Both the position numbers and the translations under genes were made by a program. A model generated the notes under the pieces. That model was not told where the DNA came from, did not search any database, and saw only the letters and a list, made by a program, of their open reading frames with translations. From JBBSNV01 sp964458605 (GTDB lineage Bacteria > Pseudomonadota > Alphaproteobacteria > Reyranellales > JAQSWP01): a stretch of 64,000 nucleotides of DNA. The stretch lies in contig CAYWLS010000004.1 in the NCBI GenBank assembly GCA_964458605.1, positions 1 through 64,000 on the forward strand, read 5' to 3'. Each line of letters opens with the position of its first letter. The first letter of the stretch is position 1. Positions 45,038 to 51,821 of this stretch are shown here, in pieces.

Positions 45038-45964
45038 CTATTTATTGCCGCCACCGCCGCCGCCACCTCCACCTCCGCCGCCACCGCCGCCACCGCCACC
45101 GCCGCCACCGCCGCCGCCGCCGCCGCCGGAACCGCCATTGCCTCCCGAACCTCCGGCGCCGCCGTTACCGGTGCCGCTGCCACCGTTACCGGTGCCCGGT
45201 CCGGATCCGCCTGTATTGCCCCCACCGTTGCCGGGATTGCCTTCGTTGCCGTTGCCGTTGCCGGGTCCGCCGCTGGGTCCGCCACTGGGTCCGCCACCGG
45301 GACCGCTGGGCGATGCACTGGCGGCCGGCCCAGGCGCAGCGGGTGCCGTACCCGTTGGCGAGGAGATGCTGGTCGATACGCTGCAATTCACGTCGACATT
45401 TAGGGTCTGGCCGGGAGTAGCGACATAGGGGTCGAAATTCCGCGGGCGACCGCAAGGCACCAAAGTAACCACACCTTGCAGAACTTCGAGGCTTGTCGCC
45501 CCGTCGGCATACACCGCAAGAATGAACTCCGTGCCACGAATGCCGATAGTTGCGGCGGGAGTCTGGAATTTCATGCCGTTCGACTTGACGTTGCCAGACA
45601 CCCAACGCATCACGCCGCGAGCCAGCGTCATGGCGCCTTGGGCGCCTTGGGGATTGTAGACGTAGGTATCGATCTGCAGCTCGCTGCCGGTGCCCAGTCG
45701 CAGGTCGCTGCCATCGAGGAACCTGACGTGCAGCTTTCCTTTGTCGGAGGTGCTGATGATGTCCTGCATGAACACCTTGTCGCTGACATTGAGTACGGCA
45801 GGCTGGCTGCCGCCGGCGCGTCGCAGGCCGTCGGGCTCGATTTCCTGGACGCTGCCGACTTCGGTGACGGGCTGCTGGGCCCAGCTGCTTGTCGAGTAGC
45901 AGAGGGCAGACGCCGCCAGCATCAGGCTGACGATCGATCGGCGAGAATTGCGCGTGTTGCCCAT
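45038..45964 (-). CDS. FecR-domain protein with polyglycine C-terminal tail
   Basis: A 308-residue exported protein. Signal peptide cleaved near SWAQQ. A FecR domain spans about 35-175: FMQDIISTSDKGKLHVRFLDGS, then AATIGIRGTEFILAV. From about residue 205 onward the sequence is almost only Gly, Ser, Asn and Pro, ending in about 28 consecutive glycines and NK. The domain is the same type as in the 871-residue protein two genes downstream. GGGAGGA precedes the ATG at 45962-45964. It may be a surface or periplasmic partner of the Slam-like system. Slippage in the glycine codons is likely. Confidence 0.8.
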   Translation of the reverse strand: MGNTRNSRRSIVSLMLAASALCYSTSSWAQQPVTEVGSVQEIEPDGLRRAGGSQPAVLNVSDKVFMQDIISTSDKGKLHVRFLDGSDLRLGTGSELQIDTYVYNPQGAQGAMTLARGVMRWVSGNVKSNGMKFQTPAATIGIRGTEFILAVYADGATSLEVLQGVVTLVPCGRPRNFDPYVATPGQTLNVDVNCSVSTSISSPTGTAPAAPGPAASASPSGPGGGPSGGPSGGPGNGNGNEGNPGNGGGNTGGSGPGTGNGGSGTGNGGAGGSGGNGGSGGGGGGGGGGGGGGGGGGGGGGGGGGGNK

Positions 45965-46351
45965 GGGACTTCCTCCCTTCCGAAAATTCCGTTTGGTGCT
46001 GCCATTGTCGAGCGCCGTCGCGGCTGTAGAGGCGTGGAGTCGCACAATCTGCGGTGCGCGTCCGATACTACGATGTGAATTGGCTGCCCGGAGCCTGGCA
46101 TCGAATACCGTGCGCACAGTACTCCCACTATGATGAGGCAGAATGAATTTATTGTGCAGATAGAGCGCAAAAAGTATGAGGGATAATTCTTATTATTATT
46201 TAAATGGTCGGCGAGACATCGGCCTTTGGCGCCACTGTTCGTCCGGTCGGTGCGGCAAAAGAAAAGGCCGGTCCCCGGGAGGGGACCGACCTCGTTCTCG
46301 AACCGGCCGGCGGCGGCGCGCAGCCGCCCCCTGCGTCCAGCCGAAGTGGCG
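45965..46351. promoter_or_regulatory. Upstream region of the FecR/Slam cluster with a Fur-like sequence
   Basis: This 387-base gap lies between the first cold-shock gene and the FecR gene. It is AT-rich at about 46135-46205. GATAATTCTTATTATTATT at 46182-46200 matches the classical 19-base Fur box at 14 positions by my count. It also holds the cold-shock gene terminator (46257-46287). Alphaproteobacteria often use Irr or RirA instead, so regulation by iron is only a suggestion. Confidence 0.4.
46257..46287 (-). terminator. Terminator of the first cold-shock gene
   Basis: GGTCCCC (46270-46276) and GGGGACC (46281-46287) form a seven-base stem with a four-base loop. Read leftward, it is followed by CC then a TTTTCTTTT run. 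It ends the cold-shock transcript from 46352. Confidence 0.88.
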
Positions 46352-46555
46352 TTAGGCCAGCTTCAGGTTGGAGGCGGCGTCGCGGCCGCGCTGGTTGGTG
46401 ATGTCGAACGAGACCTTCTGGCCTTCGTTCAGACCCGGCAGGCCGGCCTGCTCGACGGCGGTGGCGTGCACGAACACGTCCTTGCCGCCGTCCTGCGGCT
46501 GGATGAAGCCGTAGCCCTTCTGGGCGTTGAACCACTTAACGGTACCGATAGCCAT
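46352..46555 (-). CDS. Cold-shock protein, CspA family (copy 1)
   Basis: A 67-residue single-domain nucleic-acid-binding protein. RNP1 is KGYGFIQP and RNP2 is DVFVHATAV, with GTVKWFNAQ at the start. It melts RNA structure as a chaperone. The ATG is at 46553-46555 and an SD-like GGAG lies just upstream. Its long untranslated leader, extending into the gap up to 46890, is common for csp genes with post-transcriptional control. Confidence 0.96.
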   Translation of the reverse strand: MAIGTVKWFNAQKGYGFIQPQDGGKDVFVHATAVEQAGLPGLNEGQKVSFDITNQRGRDAASNLKLA

Positions 46556-46977
46556 GATTGGCTCCTTTGCAAGTAATGGCCGCCGCCCTGCCGCCACCCC
46601 GGCGGATTGGAACGGCGACCGGCCGCGCAGAGCGTTGCGCGGCGGCCGACAAGTCGAAGTTAGGGAGGCTGTAGTCAGAAGCGTCGGCTTGCGGTTCGCA
46701 AAGGAAGCGGCAGGCTCACGGCGCCAATGGCAAAGTCGTGCCAAAACGTCGATATGTGCGGGGAGATATAGGGGGAATGGGGGCAAAAGACAAGATTGCA
46801 CGGGTCGTGGGACCCGGGCTGGCCGGACAGACCGGGCGGTACCGGCACCGCTCTGGCGGCACGGCGCGGCGCGATGCCATGTTGCCGAGCAAAGAAAAAG
46901 GGCCGACATGGCCGGCCCCTTCCCGATTCTATCGCCAGCGGCGCGGCCCTGGGGCCTGGCCGGCGATCGGCGTGCAA
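46556..46977. other. Leader of csp copy 1 and terminator of csp copy 2
   Basis: This 422-base gap holds the promoter and presumed long leader of the first csp gene and, at 46891-46920, the terminator of the second. I see no further gene; several open frames here lack start signals and family character. Confidence 0.5.
46891..46920 (-). terminator. Terminator of the second cold-shock gene
   Basis: GGGCCGA and TGGCCGGCCC-type arms at about 46899-46918 form a GC stem; on the leftward strand it is followed by CTTTTTCTTT. It lies 58 bases after the csp copy 2 stop. Confidence 0.85.
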
Positions 46978-47184
46978 TCAGCCGATCGCGCGCAGATTGG
47001 CGGCCGCTTCGCGACCGCGCTCGGTGGCGACGTCGTAGGACACTTTCTGGCCCTCGTTGAGGCTATGCATGCCGGCGGCTTGCAGCGCCGAGACGTGCAC
47101 GAACACGTCCTTGCCGCCGTTGTCCGGCTGGATGAAGCCGAAGCCTTTTTGGGAATTGAACCACTTGACGGTACCGTTGGCCAT
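46978..47184 (-). CDS. Cold-shock protein, CspA family (copy 2)
   Basis: A 68-residue paralogue of the neighbouring csp. It starts MANGTVKWFNSQKGFGFIQP, with RNP2 DVFVHVSAL. It shares most core residues with copy 1, differs mainly after residue 33, and has its own terminator, so the two are independent units rather than an operon. The pair probably arose by tandem duplication. Confidence 0.96.
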   Translation of the reverse strand: MANGTVKWFNSQKGFGFIQPDNGGKDVFVHVSALQAAGMHSLNEGQKVSYDVATERGREAAANLRAIG

Positions 47185-47683
47185 GACTGGCGCTCCTTGG
47201 AATAGAAGGGCCCATGGAATCGGCGCCACCCTGGCGACCGCACCATGACCCCGACCGCGCGAACGTCGCGCGGGGCCGACAACCAGACTTAGGGAAGATC
47301 TTGAAGGGAGCGTCGAGCGGAGGCCTGCATGGCCGGAGCCGGGGCAGGAAGTGGCGCAGAACGATAGCGGCAAGACGCCTTAGCGAAGATTGTGGGCCAG
47401 CCTATACGCGAGAACCGAGGCGGAAGCAAGGCGGGTCGAATCGCCGGCGGGCGGTGCTGTAGAGAGCGGGTGTGCTCGTACCTCCGGGATTGACGGAAGG
47501 CCGCAAGCCATCGTCATTTCCGATTATCGATTTTCTTCGAAAAGCGGTGTGGAATAACTATCGCTGGCCAATCGCCGTCATGCGGCCAAATAATGTTTTC
47601 GGCCCGGAGCCGGTGAGGTATTATGAAAAAAGGGAAAAACAACCTTTGATTGCATTGGTTCAATTCGCTGAATCGTTAGTTGC
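47185..47683. other. Junction region with a drop in GC between csp copy 2 and vsr
   Basis: This 499-base gap holds the csp copy 2 leader on its left side. From about 47500 the base composition becomes clearly AT-richer (for example around 47580-47680), continuous with the vsr-methyltransferase-nuclease genes. I place the left edge of the acquired segment here. No repeats or integrase-type attachment sites are visible. Confidence 0.5.
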
Positions 47684-48106
47684 ATGGACCGGCTGACGCC
47701 TGAGAGGCGCAGTTGGCTGATGTCCAGAGTCAAGGGCAGGAACACCGTGCCCGAGCTTCTGGTCAGAAGCTTGATCCATCGGATGGGGTTTCGTTTTCGG
47801 CTGCACAGAAAGGACCTTCCGGGAAAGCCGGATATCGTTTTTCCGTCGCAGAAGAAGGCGATTTTCGTGCACGGTTGCTTTTGGCATCGACACAGAGGAT
47901 GCAAATACGCGACCGATCCGAAGACCCGCAAAAGATATTGGCATGAGAAATTCGAAGCCAACGTCGCGCGAGACGACAGGACGGTCAGGAGATTGAGAGC
48001 GGCGGGCTGGAGAGTAATGGTGGTTTGGCAATGCGAGACGAAGGAGCCCGAGAGGCTCCTTAACCGGCTGGCTGGATTTTTGGCGAAGGAGATGCGGAAT
48101 GGCTAG
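47684..48106 (+). CDS. vsr: Very short patch repair endonuclease
   Basis: A 140-residue nicking enzyme that repairs T:G mismatches from deaminated 5-methylcytosine next to a C5 methyltransferase. Vsr features: LTPERRSWLMSRVKGRNTVPE, KPDIVFPSQKKAIFVHGCFWH (catalytic Asp, metal-site Cys and His), KYATDPKTRKRYWHEKF and the closing RVMVVWQCE. The stop overlaps the methyltransferase start by eight bases. No good SD site precedes the ATG. Confidence 0.95.
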   Translation: MDRLTPERRSWLMSRVKGRNTVPELLVRSLIHRMGFRFRLHRKDLPGKPDIVFPSQKKAIFVHGCFWHRHRGCKYATDPKTRKRYWHEKFEANVARDDRTVRRLRAAGWRVMVVWQCETKEPERLLNRLAGFLAKEMRNG

Positions 48107-49436
48107 TGTCAGGCCTATCGGAGTGGATTTGTTTGCCGGCGCGGGTGGAATGAGCCTGGGCTTCGAGCAGGCAGGCTTCGATATCGTTGCCGCCGTTGAG
48201 CTGGATCCAGTTCATTCTGCCGTTCATAAATTCAACTTTCCCGAGTGCGCAGTACTGCCTCGCTCCGTCGTTGGCTTGACGGGTGCGGAGATCAGACGGC
48301 AAGCGAGGATCGGAAACAAAGCTGTCGATGTCGTATTCGGCGGCGCTCCTTGCCAAGGATTTTCTTTGATCGGGCATCGTGTTCTCGACGACCCTCGCAA
48401 TAGCTTGGTCCGGGAGTTCGTTCGCATCGTCGCCGAACTGGAGGCCAAGTTTTTCGTATTCGAGAACGTCAAAGGACTGACCGTCGGCAAACATCGAAAG
48501 TTTTTGGATGAGCTGATCGAGGCGTTCGAGGAGATCGGATACATCGTTCGCGCGCCGTGGAGCGTGCTGAACGCATCGTCTTATGGAGTACCTCAGGATC
48601 GCGAGCGGCTATTCCTATTGGGCGCTCGCAAGGGCTATGCGACCCCGAAATACCCGCTACCGACCACTCACAAGCCTGGCGAAGAAGCGCTTGGGTTGAC
48701 CCCGGCGCCAACCTGCGAAGAAGCGCTAGCCGATTTACCCGACGCGGATTCCTTCGAGGAATTGCTTGAGGCGGATGCTACTTCGAACGGGAAATGGGGC
48801 AAACCGTCGCCATATGCCAGAGATCTCAGATGTCTGGACAACGACGCATGGAAGTTCGGATATGTCCGTGAATGGAATCCTGGCGTGCTGACATCGAGCA
48901 TGCGCACCGTCCACACCGAGATATCGAAACGTCGCTTTCGGCAGACGGCGCCAGGCGATGTCGAACCGATTTCGCGGTTCTTTCGCCTTCCTGCGAACGG
49001 TCTATCCAACACCTTGCGCGCAGGAACCGATTCGGCTCGCGGCGCCTTCACGAGTCCTCGACCGATCCACTACAAGTTTGCCCGCTGCATCACCGTGAGA
49101 GAAATGGCGCGGCTCCACGGTTTTCCGGATTGGTTCCGGTTGCACTCGACGAAATGGCACGGGGCACGTGAGATCGGCAACGCGGTCCCGCCGCCGCTGG
49201 CGCGAGCCGTCGCGTCCGAGGTCTTGAAGGCAGGCAGGCGGACGCCGACCGTGCCGGAGCGCTCCGTGGTTCTCGGCGAGCCTTTGTTGCTGGAACTGGA
49301 TATATCGGCAGCGTCTGAATATTGGGGGATCGAAAATCCAATTCGCGGGCGCGATCGCAAGAGCGGCGCCAGAAAGCGAAAGCAGCAGGAAATTGAGAAC
49401 GATTTCCGTGGATCGGCTATAGTTGGGAATGGCTAG
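48099..49436 (+). CDS. DNA (cytosine-5-)-methyltransferase
   Basis: A 445-residue C5-type methyltransferase. Motif I is VDLFAGAGGMSLGFEQAGF, motif IV GGAPCQGFSLIG with the catalytic Cys, motif VI FENVKGL, motif VIII QDRERLFLLG and motif X AREIGNAVPPPLARA. The target-recognition region lies between motifs VIII and IX (about 190-315). The recognised sequence cannot be read. GGAGATGCGG precedes the ATG. Codon use is more AT-rich than in the flanking housekeeping genes. It overlaps vsr upstream and the nuclease gene downstream, each by eight bases. Confidence 0.96.
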   Translation: MASVRPIGVDLFAGAGGMSLGFEQAGFDIVAAVELDPVHSAVHKFNFPECAVLPRSVVGLTGAEIRRQARIGNKAVDVVFGGAPCQGFSLIGHRVLDDPRNSLVREFVRIVAELEAKFFVFENVKGLTVGKHRKFLDELIEAFEEIGYIVRAPWSVLNASSYGVPQDRERLFLLGARKGYATPKYPLPTTHKPGEEALGLTPAPTCEEALADLPDADSFEELLEADATSNGKWGKPSPYARDLRCLDNDAWKFGYVREWNPGVLTSSMRTVHTEISKRRFRQTAPGDVEPISRFFRLPANGLSNTLRAGTDSARGAFTSPRPIHYKFARCITVREMARLHGFPDWFRLHSTKWHGAREIGNAVPPPLARAVASEVLKAGRRTPTVPERSVVLGEPLLLELDISAASEYWGIENPIRGRDRKSGARKRKQQEIENDFRGSAIVGNG

Positions 49437-50229
49437 AAGCGACGGGTCGTCAAATCGCTACAAGGCAATTATCAGCGCGATCTTCTTCGATCATTGGAAG
49501 AAGAACTCCAAGGAATTCGAGTTCGCCAGGGCCGAGATCAAGGAGCAGGCGAGACAATTGCGCATAGAATTGCCCGACAATTTGGGTGACGTGCCTTACT
49601 CGTTTAGATATCGCGTGCCCCTTCCGGACGAAATCATCAATACACAGCCCAAAGGCATGGAGTGGATTATCGAGGGAGCCGGTCGTTCTCGATATCGATT
49701 CAGGCTAGTTCAAGCTACAAGAATCAGGCCGCGAGCGGATTTGCTGCAGATCGCAATTCCGGATTCTACTCCCGAAATAATTCGAGCCTATGCATTGGAC
49801 GATGAGCAGGCGTTGCTGGCGATCGTTCGGTACAATCGTTTGATAGACACGTTTCTCGGCCTCACTACGTACAGTTTGCAGAATCATCTGCGGACCACAG
49901 TCAAGGGCATAGGCCAAATCGAAATCGACGAACTCTATATCGGTCTCGACAAGAGAGGCTGCCACTACGTAATTCCGGTGCAGGCGAAAGGCGGGTCGGA
50001 TCAGATCGGTGTTGTGCAGACCACACAGGATATCAGGTTCGCCGAAGAAAAATTTCCCGGGCTCGAGTGCAGAGCTATTGCTGCGCAGTTTATGGATGGA
50101 CAGGCGGTTGCGTTATTCGAGCTTGCGCTGGTTGTGGACGAAATCAAAGTCGTCGATGAAAAGCATTATAAACTTGTGCCGGCAAGGGAGTTGGACGCAA
50201 ATGCGATACGAGACTATCGCGTACGCTGA
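49429..50229 (+). CDS. Putative type II restriction endonuclease (PD-(D/E)xK-like)
   Basis: A 266-residue protein of a family I cannot name precisely. The region at about 160-190 reads GQIEIDELYIGLDKRG followed by YVIPVQAKGG, a plausible E-x-D...(E/Q)xK nuclease core where the Lys in QAKGG would be catalytic. Position directly after vsr and a C5 methyltransferase, overlapping the latter, makes it the likely cognate nuclease. I use the ATG at 49429; a TTG two codons earlier is possible. It is AT-rich and ends only six bases from the convergent parA stop. Confidence 0.72.
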   Translation: MARSDGSSNRYKAIISAIFFDHWKKNSKEFEFARAEIKEQARQLRIELPDNLGDVPYSFRYRVPLPDEIINTQPKGMEWIIEGAGRSRYRFRLVQATRIRPRADLLQIAIPDSTPEIIRAYALDDEQALLAIVRYNRLIDTFLGLTTYSLQNHLRTTVKGIGQIEIDELYIGLDKRGCHYVIPVQAKGGSDQIGVVQTTQDIRFAEEKFPGLECRAIAAQFMDGQAVALFELALVVDEIKVVDEKHYKLVPARELDANAIRDYRVR

Positions 50230-50235
50230 GCTCGT

Positions 50236-51084
50236 CTAAGCCGCCTGCTTGCCGCCGCGTCCGCCGGTGCGGTCGAGCAACTCGCGCGCCAGGTGGATAT
50301 AGGCCTGCGCGCCGGCGCAGGCATTGTCGTAGATCAGCACCGGCAGGCCGTGGCTGGGCGCTTCGCTGACGCGCACGTTGCGCGGGATCACGGTGGCGAA
50401 CACCTTGTCGCCGAAATGGCCGCGCACGTCGGCCGCCACCTGGTCGGTCAGGTTGTTGCGCTTGTCGTACATGGTCAGCACGATGCCCAGCACTTCGAGC
50501 GTCGGGTTGAGCGCGCGGCGCACGCGCTCAATGGTGCGGGTCAGATGGCTGATGCCCTCGAGCGCGAAGAACTCGCATTGCAGCGGCACCAGCACCGAGT
50601 CGGCCGCCACCAGCGCATTGAGCGTCAGCAAGGTGAGCGACGGCGGGCAGTCGATCAGCACGTAGTCCCAGCGCCCGGCGGCATTGGCCAGCGCATCGCG
50701 CAGGCGGAATTCGCGGCTCTCCATGTCGACCAGCTCGAGCTCGGCGCCGGACAGATCGACCGAGGTCGGCACGATCTGCAGATTGGGAATGCGCGTGCTG
50801 TAGGCGGCATCGGCCAGCGGCAGGCTGGCCAGCAGCACCTCGTAGGTGCCCTGCGCCTTCTGTTCCTTGGGCACGCCCAGCCCGGTCGAGGCGTTGCCCT
50901 GCGGATCGAGATCGATCAGCAGCACCTTGTGGCCGACCGCGGCCAGGCCGGTGGCGAGATTGATGGCGGTGGTGGTCTTGCCGACGCCGCCTTTCTGGTT
51001 GGCGATCGCGATCACGCGCGGGCGGAACGCGGCCAGTGCGGTTGCATCGCCGTGTTCCTGTTCGCCCATAGGTAGATCGCTCAT
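50236..51084 (-). CDS. parA: Chromosome partitioning ATPase ParA
   Basis: A 282-residue deviant Walker A ATPase that drives origin segregation with ParB. Motifs: ANQKGGVGKTTTAINLA, LLIDLDPQGNAS, and DYVLIDCPPSLTLLTLNAL. The ATG at 51082-51084 overlaps the rsmG stop (ATGA). In most alphaproteobacteria parB follows directly; here the next leftward gene is a convergent restriction endonuclease, and parB is at 38674. Confidence 0.97.
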   Translation of the reverse strand: MSDLPMGEQEHGDATALAAFRPRVIAIANQKGGVGKTTTAINLATGLAAVGHKVLLIDLDPQGNASTGLGVPKEQKAQGTYEVLLASLPLADAAYSTRIPNLQIVPTSVDLSGAELELVDMESREFRLRDALANAAGRWDYVLIDCPPSLTLLTLNALVAADSVLVPLQCEFFALEGISHLTRTIERVRRALNPTLEVLGIVLTMYDKRNNLTDQVAADVRGHFGDKVFATVIPRNVRVSEAPSHGLPVLIYDNACAGAQAYIHLARELLDRTGGRGGKQAA

Positions 51085-51821
51085 TGCCGTTGCAGCCCGC
51101 TGATGCGAAGGATGGCGCCGCGCGAATCGCTGCGGCTGGGAATCGTGTCGCGCTGCATCTTCCAGCTTTTGTCGGCGTCGCGCAATTCGTCCGCCACCGT
51201 CTGGCCCTTGGGGAAGATCAGCACGGTGTGCGGCCCGGCGAAGCGCACCGCCGTCTCGAGCAGGCGCTCCAGCGGCGCCAGCGCCCGCGCCGTCACCGCA
51301 TCGACGATCTGCGGCTCGACCGCCTCGGCGCGCTGGGCGCGGATGCGCACTTCGCTGAGCGAGGGATTGCCGGCGGCCAGATCCAGCGTGCGCACCGCCT
51401 CGGCCAGGAAGGCGGCCTTGCGCCGGTCCGCCTCGATCAGCTGCAGCCGCAGCGGCCGGCCGCCGGGCCAGCGGGGATCGCGCTTGGCCATGGCCGCCAG
51501 CACCAGGCCGGGAAAGCCCGCGCCGCTGCCGAGATCGAACACCTTGAGCTTGCGCCGGCCGCCGGCCTCGTTGGCGGGATCGTTTTGCGGCAGCAGCGGA
51601 TAGAGCTGCGCGCTGTCCAGGAAGTGGCGCTGCCAGATATCGGCCAGCGTGGAAGGACCGACCAGGTTCATGCGCTGCTGCCATTTTGCCAGCAACTCGG
51701 CATAGGCCTGCAGATCGGCGATCAGCCCGGGCGTGACGCGGTAGCCCAGCGCCGCCATCGCGGTGGCGAAGTCGCCGGCGGCGAAGGCGCTCGCGCGGCC
51801 TGTTTGCGGCGATTGGGTCAC
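51081..51821 (-). CDS. rsmG: 16S rRNA (guanine-527-N7)-methyltransferase RsmG
   Basis: A 246-residue SAM-dependent methyltransferase (also called GidB) acting on G527 of 16S rRNA. The SAM motif is KVFDLGSGAGFPGLVLAAM, with an upstream WQQRMNLVGPSTLADIWQRH, and ITARAL-type motif seen as VTARALAPLERLLE. Both ends overlap neighbours as ATGA: mnmG upstream and parA downstream. Confidence 0.96.
   Translation of the reverse strand: MTQSPQTGRASAFAAGDFATAMAALGYRVTPGLIADLQAYAELLAKWQQRMNLVGPSTLADIWQRHFLDSAQLYPLLPQNDPANEAGGRRKLKVFDLGSGAGFPGLVLAAMAKRDPRWPGGRPLRLQLIEADRRKAAFLAEAVRTLDLAAGNPSLSEVRIRAQRAEAVEPQIVDAVTARALAPLERLLETAVRFAGPHTVLIFPKGQTVADELRDADKSWKMQRDTIPSRSDSRGAILRISGLQRQ

Noticed and set aside
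45041..45130. CRISPR-like or minisatellite array in the GCC/ACC-rich stretch
   Set aside because: It is simply the glycine codon run of the FecR protein read on the other strand; there are no unique spacers.
47185..47683. Small genes upstream of vsr (about 75-82 codons)
   Set aside because: Frames at 47214-47462 and 47472-47696 have no SD site, odd composition and no recognisable domain. The region reads as a leader plus an insertion junction.
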